NCBI RefSeq assembly: GCF_017654505.1
Contig: NC_054541.1
Span: forward strand, 43,583,986 to 43,647,985
Direction of reading: 5' to 3'
Source of the DNA: Polyodon spathula
Taxonomy: Eukaryota > Chordata > Actinopteri > Acipenseriformes > Polyodontidae
DNA: 64,000 nt
Positions 41,383 through 53,700 of the stretch are shown here, piece after piece. A model generated the notes under the pieces. The model searched no databases. It was given only the letters and a program-made list of their open reading frames with translations, and had not been told where the DNA came from. Both the position numbers and the translations under genes were made by a program. The first letter of the stretch is position 1, and each line of letters begins with the position of its first letter.

Positions 41383-43281
41383 CAAATGAATCCATTGGTA
41401 ATCAACATGTACATTAAATAAAAGGCAGATTTAAGTTACACACACTATCTAGTTAATAATTTATTCTGGAAATATCAGACATTGGAAAAGTCTGAGACAA
41501 AACATTTGTTTAGCTCTTACACAGGACATTTATTTTTAATCCATGAGGAGCCTTTAGTGAAGATTAGCCATCACAAAAGTTTTTCCCGCTTTATAATGAA
41601 GCACAGTTTGATTAAAAAGCAACTTGCTTTCTAAAGATGGTCCAAGTGGAGCCTCGAGGAGCCCTATCAAGTATTGACAAGGCAGGAGTACTATATTCAT
41701 TAGATGTAGTTAATTTCATTTGATTCGTGGCCCAAGGAGTTCTTCTCTGTCCCTTCGGAGTGCCACCTTCACAGCCTGACAGTGGCTGAGATCCCAAGGC
41801 ACAGTGAAGTAAGACACCATTGTAAAGGTGGAGGAGAACAGAAACCCATTTAACATTAACAGGGAACTTTAACTAATACACAAGATTAGATTACCCTGCA
41901 AACCACAATTACAAAGTTAAAATGCAAATAAAGGAAAAGAAGGATGATGCTTAAATTAAAATGTGGAATGATAGACCTTCCCTGGAGAATGCTGTGCATG
42001 AAGAAAGTAATTCTCTCCACATGTGCTGTAGAATGTCAATCACTGAAATCGCTTGGTTCCTAGTTTTCCTTTTTACAATTAGTTTTAATAATCTTTTTTT
42101 AGTTCGCAGATATTTATTTTTTTAATTGGCTCGTGCTCAAGATAATTTTTTTAATAGCGCAGCCTCTTTATTTTCCTTTCAACACTGCTCAAACAGATTT
42201 TAATAAAATAAACTGTGTTGATGGTATAATTTCTTATGCAGCTGTAGACTGACAGGAAAAGGAAAGCATCTATTGTTGATAGAGAAAATGAAGGTCACCT
42301 CACTTCTCCAGCTGAAACTAATGAACTGTCTGCAGCTCAGCAGCTTCAGCATTGTATGATTAACTCAAACAAATGAAAAACACACTAGTAAAGTTTTATA
42401 AGCGAAGGGCTTTACTTGACAAACCAAACCGATTTCACACCCAGTTATATCAAGTTATCTTTCTTATTTCAGAACTTCTGTATACGATAGTAGAAATCAG
42501 TGAAGGATTCATTTTTAGTGTTCACAATCTGAAAAATGTAGCCCATCTGTTAGTATGCGTCTACTTTTATGAAATACATGTACTGTAGGTCATTTCAATC
42601 AATTTTCTGTGTTGCTATATGTAAAATACAATGTTATGTTGGAATATGTAGTTGTTTCAGACATAGAAAACATAGTCTACTCTTTTTAACCACATATTAA
42701 GATTTTACACTCAACTCATTTTTCTTGACATCTTTCTCCCCTGTCTCTTTACTGGAGGTGTCCTCCATCCCCCTGCTCTGCTTGACCTCTGCTAAATATT
42801 ATGCTATATCTATTAATGCTGTGCCTGTCTTTGAATTTCTAGTCTTACAGGATATAGTAGCTCCATCACAGATATTTGATTAAGTCCTTATAGGAATAAG
42901 TAGAATCACAATTAAGTCAAAGGTTGCTTGTCAATATTATCAATCATTTAAAATATTGTTCTGTATGCATTGTATAGAGGCATTTGTGCCTGTGTCTTTG
43001 ATCTGAAAATTAATCATGCATAAATTATGAAAGATCCATCTGCGCACTTCAATAAAAATCAAAAGAATACTTAAAATCATTTACAAATATGTCCTGTCCT
43101 TTCCCAGGCATGAAGGTGAGCCAATGATTATGAGTTTGAGTTCTAGAATAGGCATTTAGGATTCTGATAGGCTAAATGGACAGCTTACAGAATTCCTGCC
43201 TTTCAGAATTTATTAAAAATAAATTAGTTTTATATTACTACTGGCATTACAAAAAAAAAGCATAAAATGTCTTTATGGCTC
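39182..43281. other. Gene-poor stretch
   Basis: No gene is recognised. At 39376-39420 there is a GAAGAAGAGACC-type motif with a short AATAAA region (CCAATAAAATGC), reminiscent of a retroelement 3' end. An (AT)n tract is at 41330-41380. A GC-richer patch at 41640-41820 is unexplained. Confidence 0.4.
41330..41380. repeat. (AT)n microsatellite
   Basis: About 50 bp of pure AT. Confidence 0.95.
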
Positions 43282-43760
43282 TGTGACAAGGTAGCTGAGT
43301 GCTGATGTGAGGCCAGAAGCAGGAACATAAACAAGCAGGCAAGTACTGAGGGGCAAAGACGTGGTGGCGCCATGTTTACTTAAACACAAAAATAAAATAA
43401 AAGGTTTAAACAGAAAACACTGCTCACAGAGCAAGTAAAACAAAGTTTCAAACACAAAATAACCTTAACTAAACAAATAGTGCTGGAGCTTCCAGAAGTT
43501 GTAGCAGGTGTTTTTGACTATAGTTTTGTTTTGTTTTGCTTTGCTTTGTTTTGGCTTTCTTTCTTCAATCTCTCTCTCATACACATTCCTCCTCTGAACA
43601 ACCCACCACTAGCAGGGAGAACTGCAGGCTTATATATGGTTGCTGAGGGGTTTAACTAGCTAGTATTTATTCTACAATCTGCATGAGTTTATTAAAATGG
43701 ATGGGGCTTCCCATTAACGCTACAACACAAATACAGAAACCACACGGCTACGCCATCACA
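43282..43760 (-). mobile_element. LTR-like element, 479 bp
   Basis: Termini TGTGACAAGGTAGC and (inverted from the other end) TGTGATGGCGTAGC pair as short inverted repeats of LTR type. Minus orientation is suggested by a TATATAAGCC box near 43630-43639. No target duplication is evident in the flanks, so this call is weaker than the LTRs at 2925 and 35707. Confidence 0.45.
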
Positions 43761-43959
43761 TAAATACAATAAATAAATCATAATCCAAACACAAAATAAT
43801 AAACTGTTTTTTCTATTCGATGGGTAATTTGATAATAAAATAACAACCTAACACAGCTCTCAGTACTGGCATAAGCATGTAAAAAGCCTAGTTGCTGCTG
43901 TTATCCTACTTCTGCGTTACACTAGATCTATGTCCAAATGTCTAAAAGCACGAGTTGCT

Positions 43960-44123
43960 GAACATAAGAACATAAGAAAGTTTACAAACGAGAGGAGGCC
44001 ATTCGGCCCATCTTGCTTGTTTGGTTGTTAGTAGCTTATTGATCCCAAAATCTCATCAAGCAGCTTCTTGAAGGATCCCAGGGTGTCAGCTTCAACAACA
44101 TTACTGGGGAGTTGATTCCAGAC
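43960..44123 (-). mobile_element. CR1-like LINE 3' tail fragment
   Basis: About 164 bp almost identical to the end of the copy at 38616-39181, with two octamer units kept (GAACATAAGAACATAAG). It is truncated at GATTCCAGAC. Confidence 0.88.
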
Positions 44124-44513
44124 TGAAGACCTTAGTCACCTCTGAAAACTTACCTTGACATGTCCAGAGCTCAAAGTGAACCTGTTTGCCAACGGTACCA
44201 GACTTTGGGAGAATTCTAAAAAGCCTATGCACTCGATGAATAATAGATTTAAAAAAAAAAAAAAAAAACCTGCCAACTGAATATCCTGGTGAATTTAAGG
44301 TTTCCTAAAACATGCTTATTAACATCTTTTTATTGAGTTTCTTTATGGCCATTGTAAAAAACTGAGTCCAAAAACAGAGTCAGAGGAAGTCTATTCTTTG
44401 TTTGATTAGCACTTTGTCAGGAAAAGACGTTATACTTTTTAAGAATTGAGAGTGGCTTTTTACAAAAAAAAAAAAAAAAAAAAGTGTATTTACTTATGTA
44501 TTTATTTATTTAT

Positions 44514-44549
44514 ATATATATATATATAGACAAATATATTATACGTAGC

Positions 44550-44586
<37 letters not shown>
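44514..44586. repeat. (AT)n tracts
   Basis: Two AT arrays separated by about 30 bp, next to an A run (44465-44483) and an ATTT patch. Confidence 0.9.
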
Positions 44587-44591
<5 letters not shown>

Positions 44592-44866
44592 TATATTTAC
44601 ATCGAGCTGGACCTAATAGGTTTATGACTTGTCACCAACTAGGATGGCCGTCTGGCTCCAGGTTTAAAGGACACTTTGAGACAGAACGGGATTTCAAACT
44701 TGTCCCTAAACTGAAAGCAATAAATGTGTAAAAGAATCATTACACCTTTGCTAAAATGAATAATGGTGCTTAATTATCTTGTGCATCAAACAATTGTATC
44801 ATTATAATAAGAATGAACAAAATGTTTATGTATTTGTATTACACCGTGTAACAATTTTTTTTTTTT

Positions 44867-45362
44867 TTTTTGTTCCTGGGTAGTAAGTGTTATTTCCTAA
44901 TTGCTTATGTCTCAAAAGTATAGAAAATGGCTATTATTCCCCACAAACTTTGCTTTTGTGACCAGGACAGTGATATTTCAAAATATCACTATTTCCAATG
45001 GGAAAACGGGCAAATGTGTGTCTTTTCGTTCACATAAAGTCAGAAAAAAAACATTACTCACTACTCACTTCTAAACTACTACTCACTTCTAAATCTTCTG
45101 TAGTCATTTTTGTATTACTTTAGTATAAATACATGTTAATTCGGATTCATATGTTGTATATCTCGAAAAGAGATGTTTTTTTTTTCTGACTTTATGTGAA
45201 CGAAAAGACACACATTGCCAATTTTCCCATTGGAAATAGTGATATTTTGAAATATCACTGTCCTGGTCACAAAAGAAAAGTTTGTGGGGAATAATAGCCA
45301 TTTTCTATACTTTTGAGGCATAAGCAATTAGGAAATAACACTTACTACCCAGGAACAAAATA
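44867..45362. mobile_element. Foldback (palindromic) element with 185-nt near-identical arms
   Basis: The left arm (44867-45055) and right arm (45172-45362) are inverted copies with only a handful of differences, about 97% identity by eye. Ends read TTTTGTTCCTGGGTAG and its complement. Each arm also contains a smaller palindrome (GTGATATTTCAAAATATCAC). The spacer of about 117 bp holds a CTACTCACTTCTAAA direct repeat. No transposase is encoded. The left end merges with a T homopolymer, so a target duplication cannot be read. Probably a non-autonomous hairpin MITE. Confidence 0.8.
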
Positions 45363-48002
45363 ATATGCAAATACTCATCCCAAGCAAAGCATCATCCCGT
45401 TTCTCATCTATTCATCCATAGCTAATCATTATAGATCTGATGGGAATCAGCTGATCAGTGTGACTTGTTTGCTATGCACAGCAATTCTGCCACATGATTA
45501 TTCTCAGCAAAGGTGTAGCTAATTTACACATCAATTGCTTGTAGTTTAGGGAGAATTTTGAAAATTCATTCTGTCTCAGTGTCCGGTAAATCTCTAACCA
45601 GATGGCCACCCTGTCATCAACCACTGACCTATGTGTAAAGGATATCTTCTGAACTGTTGAAGGCTGTAAGCATTCCATGTTGTATATACACTTCTTTGAT
45701 AAACACTTGATAATTCCACAGTTCACATTTCCAGAAAATGTATTCATGCCGAACGTTTCATTCCATCAGCAATGAGCTCTGTCTTCTTGATGTTATATAA
45801 AGTTTAATTTAGCATAAAACAGCTGCATTATGATGTTATGAACAATCGTATTGTAGTGAATGTAGTTGTGAAAAAGACAAAAGTAGCCAAGACAGTGCAT
45901 CAGTTTTAATGAGATTGCAAAAGCAGAAATGCCAGTAATTTATGTTACAGTATTATGGACAAGATTTACATTCTGTATAGTTATTTTTAAGTGTGTGGAA
46001 TAGTATTTTAGAAGGAAAGATGAAAAACGGTTGATTGCAATGGCTTGTCAATATTATACAGTGCAGTGGTGTGATAGGACATTTGGAACTAATTATAAGC
46101 AGTAGCAAGATTAGATTACTGACATACTGAACATCCAAAGTGGAAATCTTCTTAGAGCGAATGTCTGCTGCAACAGCTGGCTGCAGATAAAACAATTTGT
46201 TAAATATGTTTTGGATGAAATTTGAGCCAACTGCATGACATTTTTAACCTTTAAATTTAAAGTGAAACAGGTCCCGTTTAAATCCAGACATTGATACTGA
46301 ATGAAAAAGCCAAATTAGTTTGTATGCACAGCTGTGAGCATGCATATTGAACACTTAGAAATGTCCTAGTTTAAATTGTAGCTGCTTGGTCTGGGTTACA
46401 ATGCCTGGCACGAGAGCAGGGATGTATATTTGTTTGTGCCACTCTAGGTTTTACTGTTCGATTTATTGGTCACATGCATTTAATAGCAATCTTAGGTTTG
46501 TCTAGTCAAATGTGTACAGTAGTAAAATTTGTAATGTCATACCTGACGAGAATCAAACTGCTCTATTTTCTTTAGCTTTTCTTCAAAAATCTTAAATAAA
46601 AAGATACTGAATGCACACTTGACAAATCTCTTGTATTTAAAAGTAATTAATAGCCACTTTGAATAAAAGTAATTAATTAATTAGCTTTATATTTTTTTCT
46701 TTTTTTTTTTTTACTGCGGTACAACTCAGAGTAACTGGTCTAAAGCAGGCTGATTAGATGATTTCTGCATAAAGACACACAGCCTTAAAATAACAAGAAC
46801 GCATTGCAAGACCATAACCTACTGAAATGACTATCTTATACTGATTTTTAAAAGTGAAATACTGCAATTTAGGAACTTGACTGTGGTGGTGAACTAGCAA
46901 CAATAATAAGTTTACTTTTAACATCATTTTGATTGCAACGTTTGCTTATGTGGATTAATGTGCATCACTGTACAGTGCATTAGATGGAATTTACCACATG
47001 CACACTGTTGACCGAAATTAAAGTGTTGCACAGTGTACACACTTCAAATCAGAGAAGACAAATAGCATTTCCTCACCCAATTTAGTCTGGCATTGTGACA
47101 AAACAGGAAAGATTAGTTTTTTTCCTTAATGAAAGAGGCAACACTACTGTTTCTGGTGTGATATTTTATTGTTATGGAGTTGCTGTGCTACAGCTGTGCT
47201 AATCCTCAGAAACACCATATAACTTGTATGCTTTTGTTTTGTGCAAGATGTATTTAATTGTATCTTTCCCTTTTGAACATATCTGAAAACATATTGCTTC
47301 TTTATTTCTTTTTTAGTTATAACAATGGAATGGATTATTTAGTGGGTTAAATGTCTTTTAATTATTTGTAAAACATGTATTGCTGAAAGTTATGCCTTCT
47401 GTACTTATTATTGTATGCTACTAATAATACTTGATGATGTAATACTTGAGCATCCCTATCATGCTCATCTGCATATTTAGGTTGCAAACCAAGCGGAGGC
47501 AAAGTTTTAGTAGAGCGGCCTATTTTTTTCACTAAATAGAATAACAGAATAGCTTATGCCACAATGATTTTCAGGCACCTCAGGTGTTTTTGATGCAGGT
47601 CTACTATGATCTGTAAGTAAATCCCTTGGAAAATGACCCAACTCCACGTATCCAAACTGTTAATTTGCAACACTATACACACAGTGGTGGGCTGTAACAC
47701 AGCACATCAATTAACAGGCTCTGTGCTTCAAAACGCCCTGGCTGTGATTCACTCATCTATTGCCAAAGTGTTTCTCATAATAGAATTACTCTATCACTGG
47801 TAAAATGTAACCAGATGTTGCAATTTAGCTCAAAGAAAAATGTGTAGCATTCTATTCAATTGATCTAAAAGACATGTATAAATGCTGTCTCTGTGTTTTA
47901 GATTATTACAATGGGGCTCTTGATGTGCCAAAGAGGTGATGACATATCTAACAGTTAACCATGCCAAACTACTGGTGTAGTATCAACAGATATTGTATTT
48001 GG
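45363..48002. other. Gene-poor AT-rich stretch
   Basis: No gene or recognisable element seen. Confidence 0.4.
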
Positions 48003-48056
48003 GGTAACACTTTACATTAGGTGTCTCTAATTACTGTGTATTTATATAATAGTTAC
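48003..48056 (+). mobile_element. Possible transposon terminus
   Basis: GGTAACACTTTACATTAGGT followed by GTCTCTAATTACTGTG is a TIR-like start resembling, in antisense, the start of the second unit of the 27.5-28.3 kb duplication. The partner end is not found. Confidence 0.35.
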
Positions 48057-48315
48057 TTAGTAAATATGTGTGTGCTTACATATAATTGCAATGTTATTAT
48101 TAGGCTTGCTTCTATTTTTATTTTTTTGCCAAATCAACGATTAATGTCAAGATTTATTTTAGAAAGAATTTACTACTTCTTTTCGATCTTTATTTTTCAG
48201 TTCAAGCAGAGAATGGGTGATATCGACCTTTATGCCTTAAAAAAAAACCAAAACAGACCTTTTATGCCATCGAGAAACATCTCATTTATCGAAGCCCCTT
48301 TGTCATATTCAGCAT

Positions 48316-48480
48316 TCAACAAAACATTAGGTAGTTGAACAGAACTAACTTGCACTTATTCTTTAGCACAACTGGAGTCACTGGATGGTAAGGCAGACAG
48401 ACTCGCTTCATTCTGCTGCGGAGACATCGGTCAGGGGATTGTGCACAATACTCATTAAGTGTTCTCCTCTTGCGCCCCAT
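48316..48480 (-). CDS. Unrecognised 54-codon ORF in a GC-richer block
   Basis: On the minus strand an ATG with a strong context (AAAATGG) opens MGRKRRTLNEYCAQSPDRCL and runs 54 codons to TGA. It is basic and cysteine-containing. I do not recognise it. The surrounding 48360-48790 block is GC-richer than its neighbours. It could be chance, a transposon remnant or a first exon of an unseen gene. Confidence 0.12.
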   Translation of the reverse strand: MGRKRRTLNEYCAQSPDRCLRSRMKRVCLPYHPVTPVVLKNKCKLVLFNYLMFC

Positions 48481-49029
48481 TTTCAAATCAAACTAGTAAC
48501 TGTCACCGTATACCTAGCAAAAGCCTTAACCTTAACCTGCTAATCTCAAAGGTAGATGTTTTGAATGACAGGCGCTTGAGCTGGTAAATGAAAGCGCACA
48601 GTCGGTACAGGTCTTGATGAGTGACAGTCATTTAAACGAATGAGAACATTATGGTGCTGCTTCAGTCAACAACATCTGTTAGAACTGGGTAAAATGACAG
48701 TGACAGTGAAACTATACTAACAGATCACTGAGATGATTGACAGCGAGCCCTAGCCATTCAGAGCAGAAAGGAGACAGGACAGACAGTAAGTATAAAAACT
48801 ACACAAACTATAGATGATTTCTAAATGGTTATTTTTGGTACGGAAATAAAAAAACAGTGAGTGGTTTTATCGACATTTATCCTATATAAATTAGTTTCAG
48901 TCAAAGTCTCATTTTTTGGGAATTCGACGTTTAAGGAGCTTTACCGATTTAATATAAAAAAGTAACAAGCCTAGTCATTATGCATAGTTATAATGTACTT
49001 AATGTGTACTTTTTTGCATGATATAACCC

Positions 49030-49077
49030 TAAACCAGGAGGCGCACTGCCCTCCAGGACCAGGATTGGAGACCCCTG
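49030..49077 (-). mobile_element. hAT-type terminal fragment
   Basis: In minus orientation it reads CAGGGGTCTCCAATCCTGGT followed by CCTGGAGGGC, the usual start of many fish hAT non-autonomous elements. No partner end was located. Confidence 0.4.
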
Positions 49078-49400
49078 ATTTAAACACATCAGAAGGTGTG
49101 GCTTGTGCAGAGTGGAGCCGGCTTTCAGTCTAACCGCTGCCCAGACCTGAAAACTGACTCCCCGCTTGAGTAAAACTCACAACACAAAGTAACGGCTCTC
49201 TCAACAGTACTATCAAAGAAAGACTGGAGTGTCCAAAAGCAAGAGAATCCAAACACCATTAAGAAATCTGTTCGACTTGCGTCTACTGCAGTCCTACCTG
49301 TCAAATATTGATGAGTTCTTGTTTGTGTTTTACAGAGTTTCTCAATTTCCCACACTTGGACAATATTACAAAAAATAACAGCTGGTTCAGTGTGTATAAC

Positions 49401-49500
49401 CAGGAGCAATACCATCTCTAGGTTCTGGGGACAGGAGCCTCTCGAGTTTCACTCTCGAGGTTCACTGTCCCCAGAACCTCTTGATGGTATTATTCCTAGT
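49401..49500. repeat. Long hairpin, about 47-nt arms
   Basis: AGGTTCTGGGGACAG and flanking AATACCATC on the left (49407-49436) pair with CTGTCCCCAGAACCT and GATGGTATT on the right (49465-49492), with CTCGAG near the tip and a loop of about 5 nt. Confidence 0.8.
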
Positions 49501-50251
49501 AATATGCATTGATACAGCCATTATTCTATTTGTAGTGAATTATACTCCAAATAGAGGAATTGCAATTGTGCATAATATTTGTTTTATTACAATGATAAAA
49601 CTACCAGATTTGTTACTCACCACTGGGTAAAATACTTACAATTTCGCCTTGAGAAATGCTCAGCTAAGCCTGGAAAGCTGAGGAGGGCATGTTTCCCATC
49701 ACTCTCCTGTCCACAATCCTTTCAGGCTAGCTAATGATGGTCCAATAGCAACCAACAACTCCTAAAATTGGACTATTATTCCAGTCTTACTAATTCATTC
49801 TGTACATGTCTTTGTCTGATTACTAGTATGCACATATTTTTCATCATTAAAAAAGCACTGCATAATAGTTCCCAGGACCTCTAAATGGATTTATGGGCCC
49901 CGGGGAACAAATGTTAGGAGCCCCCACACTTGACTATTCATTGTTACCTCTAAAACAATGTAACACTGTAATATGTAATAAGAACTGCATTTACTGTACA
50001 TCTTCTGTCTTCAGATGCTTATGAGATTTACATAGGGAGCACAGTCTCATTGCCAGCTGAAGGTCTAGGATATGTATTTACCGTGCCGTGCTTTCAAATT
50101 ACCACCTCCTTCCCAATAACCCCCATCTCATTCCCAGCACTACCAGGTGCCACCTCCACCAAAAATATCCAAGGACCATGTGGCACTTTGAGATGCAGTT
50201 TTATAAATGTTTGTTAGTGGTTTATTTTATTTATATACACCTCTGCTTCAC
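49501..50251. other. Intergenic stretch
   Basis: No gene or recognisable element seen. Confidence 0.4.
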
Positions 50252-50759
50252 AAGGCCAGGGATCGTGAAGTACTGTGAGTAGTGCTCCAGAAGGTCAGGG
50301 ATTGTGAAATGCCTTGAGTATTGTCCTGGAAGGTCAGGGAACGTGAAGTACCCTGAGTATTGCCCTAGAGGGCCAGGGATCGTGAAGTACCTTGAGTATT
50401 GCACTAGAAAGCCAGGGATCATGAAGTAACCTGAGTATTGCCCTAGAAGGTCAGGGATCATGAAGTAACCTGAGTATTGCCCTAGAAGGCCAGGGATCAT
50501 GATGTAACCTGAGTATTGCCCTAGAAGGTCAGGGATCATGAAATACCCTGAGTATTGCCCTAGAAGGTCAGGGATCATGAAGTAACCTGAGTATTGCATC
50601 TAAAAGGCCAGGGATCGTGAAGCACTGTGAGTAGTGCTCTAGAAGGTCAGGGATTGTGAAGTGCTGTGAGTAGTGCTCTAGAAGGTCAGGGATTGTGAAG
50701 TGCTGTGAGTAGTGCTCTAGAAGGTCAGGGATTGTGAAGTACCATGAGTATTGCCCTAG
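50252..50759. repeat. 39-bp minisatellite, 13 copies
   Basis: Thirteen tandem units of 39 bp (one unit, the ninth, has a 1-bp shift) based on AAGGTCAGGGATCATGAAGT followed by AACCTGAGTATTGCCCTAG. Copies 1 and 10-12 share a GTGAGTAGTGCTC variant; copies 3-9 share CTGAGTATTGCCC. Because 39 is a multiple of three, the minus strand stays open across nine units (repeat peptide GQYSGYFMIPDLL), but there is no sign that it is a gene. Confidence 0.95.
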
Positions 50760-50765
50760 AAGGTC

Positions 50766-53700
50766 TTCCTGGATATTTAACCTTTTGATTGCTTTTAAGT
50801 TGAAGGTTTAGAAATTCCTTTCATAGGATAAAGCCTGCCTGAGAAAAGTAGTGCAAGCACTAAAACAATTGAAATCCAATCTCAATAACAAAATTTAACA
50901 GTTCATAAAGGCACAATTTATTTATTCCCAGACTTAGAACCCATTTATCATATTGTGTGGCATTTGCTACTGTCTTTATAATCTCTTCCCGAGTAATATA
51001 TGAATAGACTAATAAACTAATTTAGCCAAATGAGTTGTATTATTTAAATTTTTCAAAAGTTTAAATGTTATACTTGACTGCCACTATTTTTACTTACATT
51101 TTTTTGTTTTTTCACTGCATCAGAAGTTGTTACAAAATGTGGTGTTCATGTAGCCTCAATTTCAAGCACAGCTGCCAATGAAGCAACTTGGAAAAAAAGA
51201 GAATAGTTTAATAACATATGTGCACAGTGCTGTGATATTGTTGCCTAATGCCTGTGATATTTAACAGATCATATGAAATTAGCAATAGTTATACTTTGCT
51301 TATTTCACTGATATTGGTTACATAATTACACCATCATGTTTTAACATAAAAAGTATTGTGTAACTACACATGTAGTATCAATGCAGATACTACAAATGCC
51401 TATGTGATTACAGTGTAACAATCAGTTGATAGTATTCAAATAAAATGTTACATTTAATGGTTTCATACTTCCACTGGTCGTGTAAATAAATACATACAGT
51501 CCTATTGTTCTTCTCCACTAAGAGATAAAATCAACCATGATGTCTTCCATAGTTTCATTTACTTTTCAGCTTCTGTAACTTAATCAGGTCATCACAACCT
51601 TCTACCAACTTATTCCAATGTTTCTTCTTAACAATGTGTACCTGTGAGATCAATTAACTTTCACACAGTATTGATATGACTGCAAAAATCAGGTTAAAAA
51701 TTGAGATGTGCCTATTTAACTGAAAGCACAATATTCTCTTGTTGATTGAAACATTCACAATATGACCTAATGGTAATTAAGAGTAGTGTGGATCGAGCCC
51801 GTACAGCACAATAGTTTAAAAAGCACAGCACTTCCCATTTTCTTCAATGCATATAATGTGATATATTGTACCTACCAAATGGAAAATAGTCAACCAAATC
51901 AGAAACATACAAATCCTTAGTTCGCAATATATTATAATGTCTATTAGTATTATAAATTCATGGAAGGCATATTAATGTGAAGTTTAATATTGCTTTGTCT
52001 AAAATAATAAATGTTTCTCTGTCCTAAATGCAATCCAGCTGTTGTTCTGTAACACTCACTTTGTAAATCCTGTTTTCTGCTAAATGAATTTACAGTCTTT
52101 TATGTGAATGATTGAGTGCTATAGAATGTTCCTTTTGCCTTGTGACCTTTTGCAGGGTCATTAAAATGGACTAGTGTAATAGAAACGCTTGATTTTTTTA
52201 GTGCACGGTTAATAAAAGATTAATCAATGATACCCCATTGACATGAATCCAAATGGCATTTTAGAATTATGTTTAAAAATAATAATTATCTTTTATTTTA
52301 TCCCTGTTGGTAACCACAGAAATGGAAACTACAGCCTTGAATAATATTACATTTTTCTTCAGCTGTCTCTCAAACCAAAATTATGGTCTTCTCAACCACC
52401 AGTCCAGCTTAAAATCATAATAAAAAATACATTTCAGCACCCTCATATTTTTTCTGTTGAAAATTCATACATTTTTCAATCACTCTCTAGACACTATTAA
52501 ACTTGTGTTACCAGGTGACAAATAATACATCCTCTAATTAAAGCATAACTGAATCTCCATGATCATCATTAATAAAGGCATTGGGTTCTATGATAGTCTC
52601 ATTCCTATAAACTTCCTGTAATGACATTAATACATTAATACAAAAACAGTCTTTTCAATCATATTTTATTATGTACTATATTTGTGTCATTTATATGGTT
52701 ATACAACATGTATTGTTTTTATGTGGCTGTTGTTTGCCTACATATATAATCTTCTATCTAAAAAGAGTATGTTTACAGTACAGCTTCATACATTATGGAA
52801 ATACTAATTATTTTTGTTTACTAGGGAACACAAGCCTTTTTATTAAATAGAAGAATATGTTGGCAGTCTTTTTTTACCCTCATTATACTTTTAGGATGGT
52901 TGTTTTAGGAAACTGTATAACAAAATCAGAAACCTGAGGCACATGCTAGGCAACGCCTCCAGCATATCAAGGAAAGTAGGTTTTCAGAAACATACAGTTT
53001 TTTTTTTCCTTTAGTATCAGAACTGACAACACCATTTTACTATAGTATAGTGCTTTCGTTCTTAAAAATGCCTATGCAATTCATGAACCAGAAAATCTAC
53101 ATCAATTAGTTAACATAGCTTTTACCACAGCTTCGAATTATAGGTGCTGCCAATGTATGGTAAGCTGTGGTATGGAGTATTTGATTAGCAGATATTTTTT
53201 GTATGTTCATCATACTGGCTCCCTAGAAACATAAATGGTCCCCAAGAACATGATTCCTGACCAACCCTGTACATGTTATTGATACACCACCTGTTATTAA
53301 AAATAAACGTTATATTTTGTTTATAACATTATTGCCTCTTTATAATAGATGCTTAAACTAACATGAGGCTGTATACGATTATGTTACCTTTTAGAACTAC
53401 ACTTTAGATTTGTAAACCTTTACAAGTTCCCTGTCCTTGTTACAGCTCAGCTTTTCCACAAACCATTTTTAAAAACGTAAGGTAAAGTTTCCCTAATAAT
53501 TACAAAATGCAGCAACTTTAGTTTTTACATATCTTAACCTACAACATAAAACAGAGAAAAAGCATTCATTTTTAAAATTTCAGTTACATGAGCACTTAAA
53601 TTTGATAACATAGCAAGAAAAAAAACTGTCACGCTTTTTCTAATTTTAACACGTCTCTGTCTATTCAAGTAGGAAAGATAATAAAAGAAGCTGTCACGAA

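Noticed and set aside
50231..50599. 122-codon minus-strand ORF with a repeating 13-residue peptide
   Set aside because: It is a by-product of the 39-bp tandem repeat; no start context, no flanking coding sequence, no known family.
50252..50759. Regular repeats as a CRISPR array
   Set aside because: The units are contiguous with no spacers, and the genome is vertebrate.
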